64,000 nt of DNA, taken from NCBI GenBank assembly GCA_040766585.1, contig JAXGQE010000005.1, positions 62,001 through 126,000 on the forward strand. Direction: 5' to 3'. Below are positions 62,403-64,000 of this stretch, piece after piece; the first letter of the stretch is position 1; each line of letters opens with the position of its first letter. The stretch comes from JAXGQE01 sp040766585. Lineage in GTDB: Bacteria > Bacillota > SLNR01. Made by a program: the position numbers and the translations under genes. Under the pieces are notes generated by a model that worked only from the letters and a program-made list of their open reading frames with translations, searched no databases and was not told the DNA's origin.

Positions 62403-64000
62403 TTGGCTTTAAGCGGTAATTTTGTTCAAACTTTTGGTCCGAGTGCTGGAGAGTATGATATTTATTGCACTTGGACAGGTAGTCAAAATATAGCAAATAA
62501 CACAACAACAATAGAATTAAAAACTTATTTAAGACATAGATGGGGAATAAGTATAAGCTCAAGAACAGACAATACTACAACTATAGATGGAAGTCTTGCT
62601 TATTATAATTCAAGTGCATATAGTTCTGGCACTTTAGGCTCTCAAACGGCAGTGCTAATGAATACTAGAAGTAGAACAATAACACATGATTCAGATGGAA
62701 CTAAAAGTTTAACTATGAGTTCTATGTTTAAGGTTAGAGCAACTTTAGATGGTAGTTATGTAGGAGATGTAACGGCAAGTAGTGGAACAATAACTCTTGA
62801 TACAATACCAAGAGCAAGCACAGTAACGTCAAGTGCTTCTTGGACAGCTCCAAATGCAAGAAGTGTTACTATATCGAGAGCTTCTTCAAGTTTTACTCAT
62901 AAAGTATGGTGGGAAACTCTTGATGATGATGGAACAACTTGGAGAACAATAAAATATGAGTCTAGTGTTGGAACCTCTCACTCTGGTGTTTTTACCTTAA
63001 GTGAGAATACAGATATTTTTAACTCACTTAATGGTAGAAGCAGTTGTAGTTCTCGTATAAGAGTTCAAACTATGAGTGGTTCAACAGAAATTGGTGATGA
63101 AGTTATTGTTGCTGGAACCTGCACTGCCGTTACAGCAAGTATAATAGGCAGTAGTGCATATAATTTTGATATGGATGATACAGCTGTTGAAGGAACGATT
63201 ACAAAATATAATTCAGATGCTAATATACTACATACAGTTGTATATGAGATATGGAATAGAAACACATCTACATATGTTTCAATAGAAACTTTGACAAGTT
63301 TGACCACTAGTTCCTCTTGGACTATTGGAGAAACAGATAGGAATACAATGTATAGTTACTCTCCAAGTCATACAAGTACTCCAGTTAGATTAACATTAAG
63401 CACATATTATAACAGTGTTCTTATCAGAGAAGCAAGACAATATACTGGGACTGCGACTATAACAAATGCAAATCCAACTTTTTCAACAATCTCCTATGAA
63501 GATATTAATTCAACTACATATACTTTAACAGGAAATGACCAAGCTATAATTCAAAATCATTCTCAAGTAAGAGCAATTGTAGCTAGTGCAGATAGAGCAC
63601 AAACAGTAAAAGGGGCAGGCAGTATTGTTAGATATGTAGCCACTTTAACTGGTGTTGAAAAAATAGACACTTCGACATCTGGAGATATTAATTTTGATTT
63701 TGGTACTGTTAATGTAAGTTATAACATCACTTTATCAATAAAGGCTGAAGATAGTAGGGGTTATTCTACTACAGTTTCACAAACAGTAACTATTGTTCCA
63801 TATACTCCTCCCGTAATTGATGCTGCCGCTACAAGAACAAATAATTTTGAAAGTGAAACTACAATAACCAATAGTGGTAGTTTTTCTAGGATTCTAGTGG
63901 GGGGAACTCAAAAAAACAGTATATCAAGTTCAAGCTATAGAATAAGAGAAGTTGGAACTGAGTGGGCTGACCCAGAGTCTTGGACTTCTTTTTCTTTGAC
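62403..64000 (+). CDS. DUF859-like phage tail/adsorption protein (runs off the end)
   Basis: A TTG start follows GAGAGGTGAGGAAGA and the frame stays open to the last base (over 530 codons). It opens LALSGNFVQTFG, then has WTGSQNIANNTTTIELKTYL, SRTITHDSDGTKSL and ITLDTIPRAS, which match the N-terminal part of DUF859 proteins found at tail tips of siphoviruses. The rest is Thr/Ser-rich beta structure in repeats of about 100 residues. It is intact in the window, unlike the two genes before it. It is probably a receptor-binding or host-contact protein. Confidence 0.6.
   Translation, partial: MALSGNFVQTFGPSAGEYDIYCTWTGSQNIANNTTTIELKTYLRHRWGISISSRTDNTTTIDGSLAYYNSSAYSSGTLGSQTAVLMNTRSRTITHDSDGTKSLTMSSMFKVRATLDGSYVGDVTASSGTITLDTIPRASTVTSSASWTAPNARSVTISRASSSFTHKVWWETLDDDGTTWRTIKYESSVGTSHSGVFTLSENTDIFNSLNGRSSCSSRIRVQTMSGSTEIGDEVIVAGTCTAVTASIIGSSAYNFDMDDTAVEGTITKYNSDANILHTVVYEIWNRNTSTYVSIETLTSLTTSSSWTIGETDRNTMYSYSPSHTSTPVRLTLSTYYNSVLIREARQYTGTATITNANPTFSTISYEDINSTTYTLTGNDQAIIQNHSQVRAIVASADRAQTVKGAGSIVRYVATLTGVEKIDTSTSGDINFDFGTVNVSYNITLSIKAEDSRGYSTTVSQTVTIVPYTPPVIDAAATRTNNFESETTITNSGSFSRILVGGTQKNSISSSSYRIREVGTEWADPESWTSFSL

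Noticed and set aside
40150..64000. Possible diversity-generating retroelement behind the unusual fibre genes
   Set aside because: No reverse transcriptase, no template/variable repeat pair and no C-type lectin-like end was seen within the window.

Overview
The window joins two very different stretches of DNA. Bases 1 to about 34,970 look like the chromosome of an anaerobic, probably spore-forming member of the Bacillota (class Clostridia). Supporting this are a GerMN lipoprotein beside an MreB/Mbl actin, a CIRCE element before groESL, an IspH protein fused to ribosomal-protein-S1 domains, a DUF512 radical-SAM-like protein before der, and a PheB-hom-thrB-lysC cluster. GC content is about one half by eye, genes are dense, and strong AGGAGG-type ribosome binding sites come with frequent GTG and TTG starts. 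The genus cannot be fixed from the sequence.

Host layout: a germination/cell-shape pair, a hydrolase/YigZ pair, a MoaD-like protein, a NERD-domain membrane protein and a D-Ala-D-Ala carboxypeptidase (1-5.8 kb). Next come pckA, a B3/4-domain protein, a TipAS-type MerR regulator with a textbook 19-bp-spacer promoter, and DUF4332, DUF2268 and DUF3788 proteins (5.9-11.6 kb). groES-groEL is followed by DUF1445 and DUF4392 proteins (together resembling the two halves of eukaryotic D-glutamate cyclase), a RocB-like peptidase, plsY and an HI0933-type flavoprotein (11.7-19.3 kb). A tightly overlapping operon aroH-aroF-cmk-plsC-ispH/rpsA follows (19.3-24.2 kb), then topB on the minus strand, DUF512-der-gpsA, an HU protein, and pheB-hom-thrB-lysC for the aspartate family of amino acids (24.2-34.8 kb). 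The block ends in a tRNA-Pro(GGG).

From 34,970 to the end (and beyond) lies an AT-rich siphovirus-type prophage integrated at the tRNA. A tyrosine recombinase is followed by about 4.5 kb with no long intact gene: hairpin RNAs, a possible tiny membrane peptide, two broken GIY-YIG endonuclease genes and a decayed IS21-family element inside one of them. No repressor or replication module is seen. The late genes follow: small and large terminase, SPP1-type portal, a voltage-gated K+ channel gene, MuF head protein, a small beta-protein, two large adhesin-like proteins built on a strict 14-residue QTxR repeat, scaffold, P22-like coat, decoration protein, connector/closure/tail genes, tail-assembly chaperone with a -1 frameshift site, tape measure, distal tail and tail-tip genes, and a DUF859-like protein running off the end.

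The most unusual content is the pair of QTxR-repeat proteins in the head module, the K+ channel between portal and MuF, the structured RNAs after the integrase, and dense clusters of indels (36.8-40.5, 53.8-55.0, 58.6-61.4 kb) beside long intact genes. Those clusters may be real decay or poor consensus sequence.
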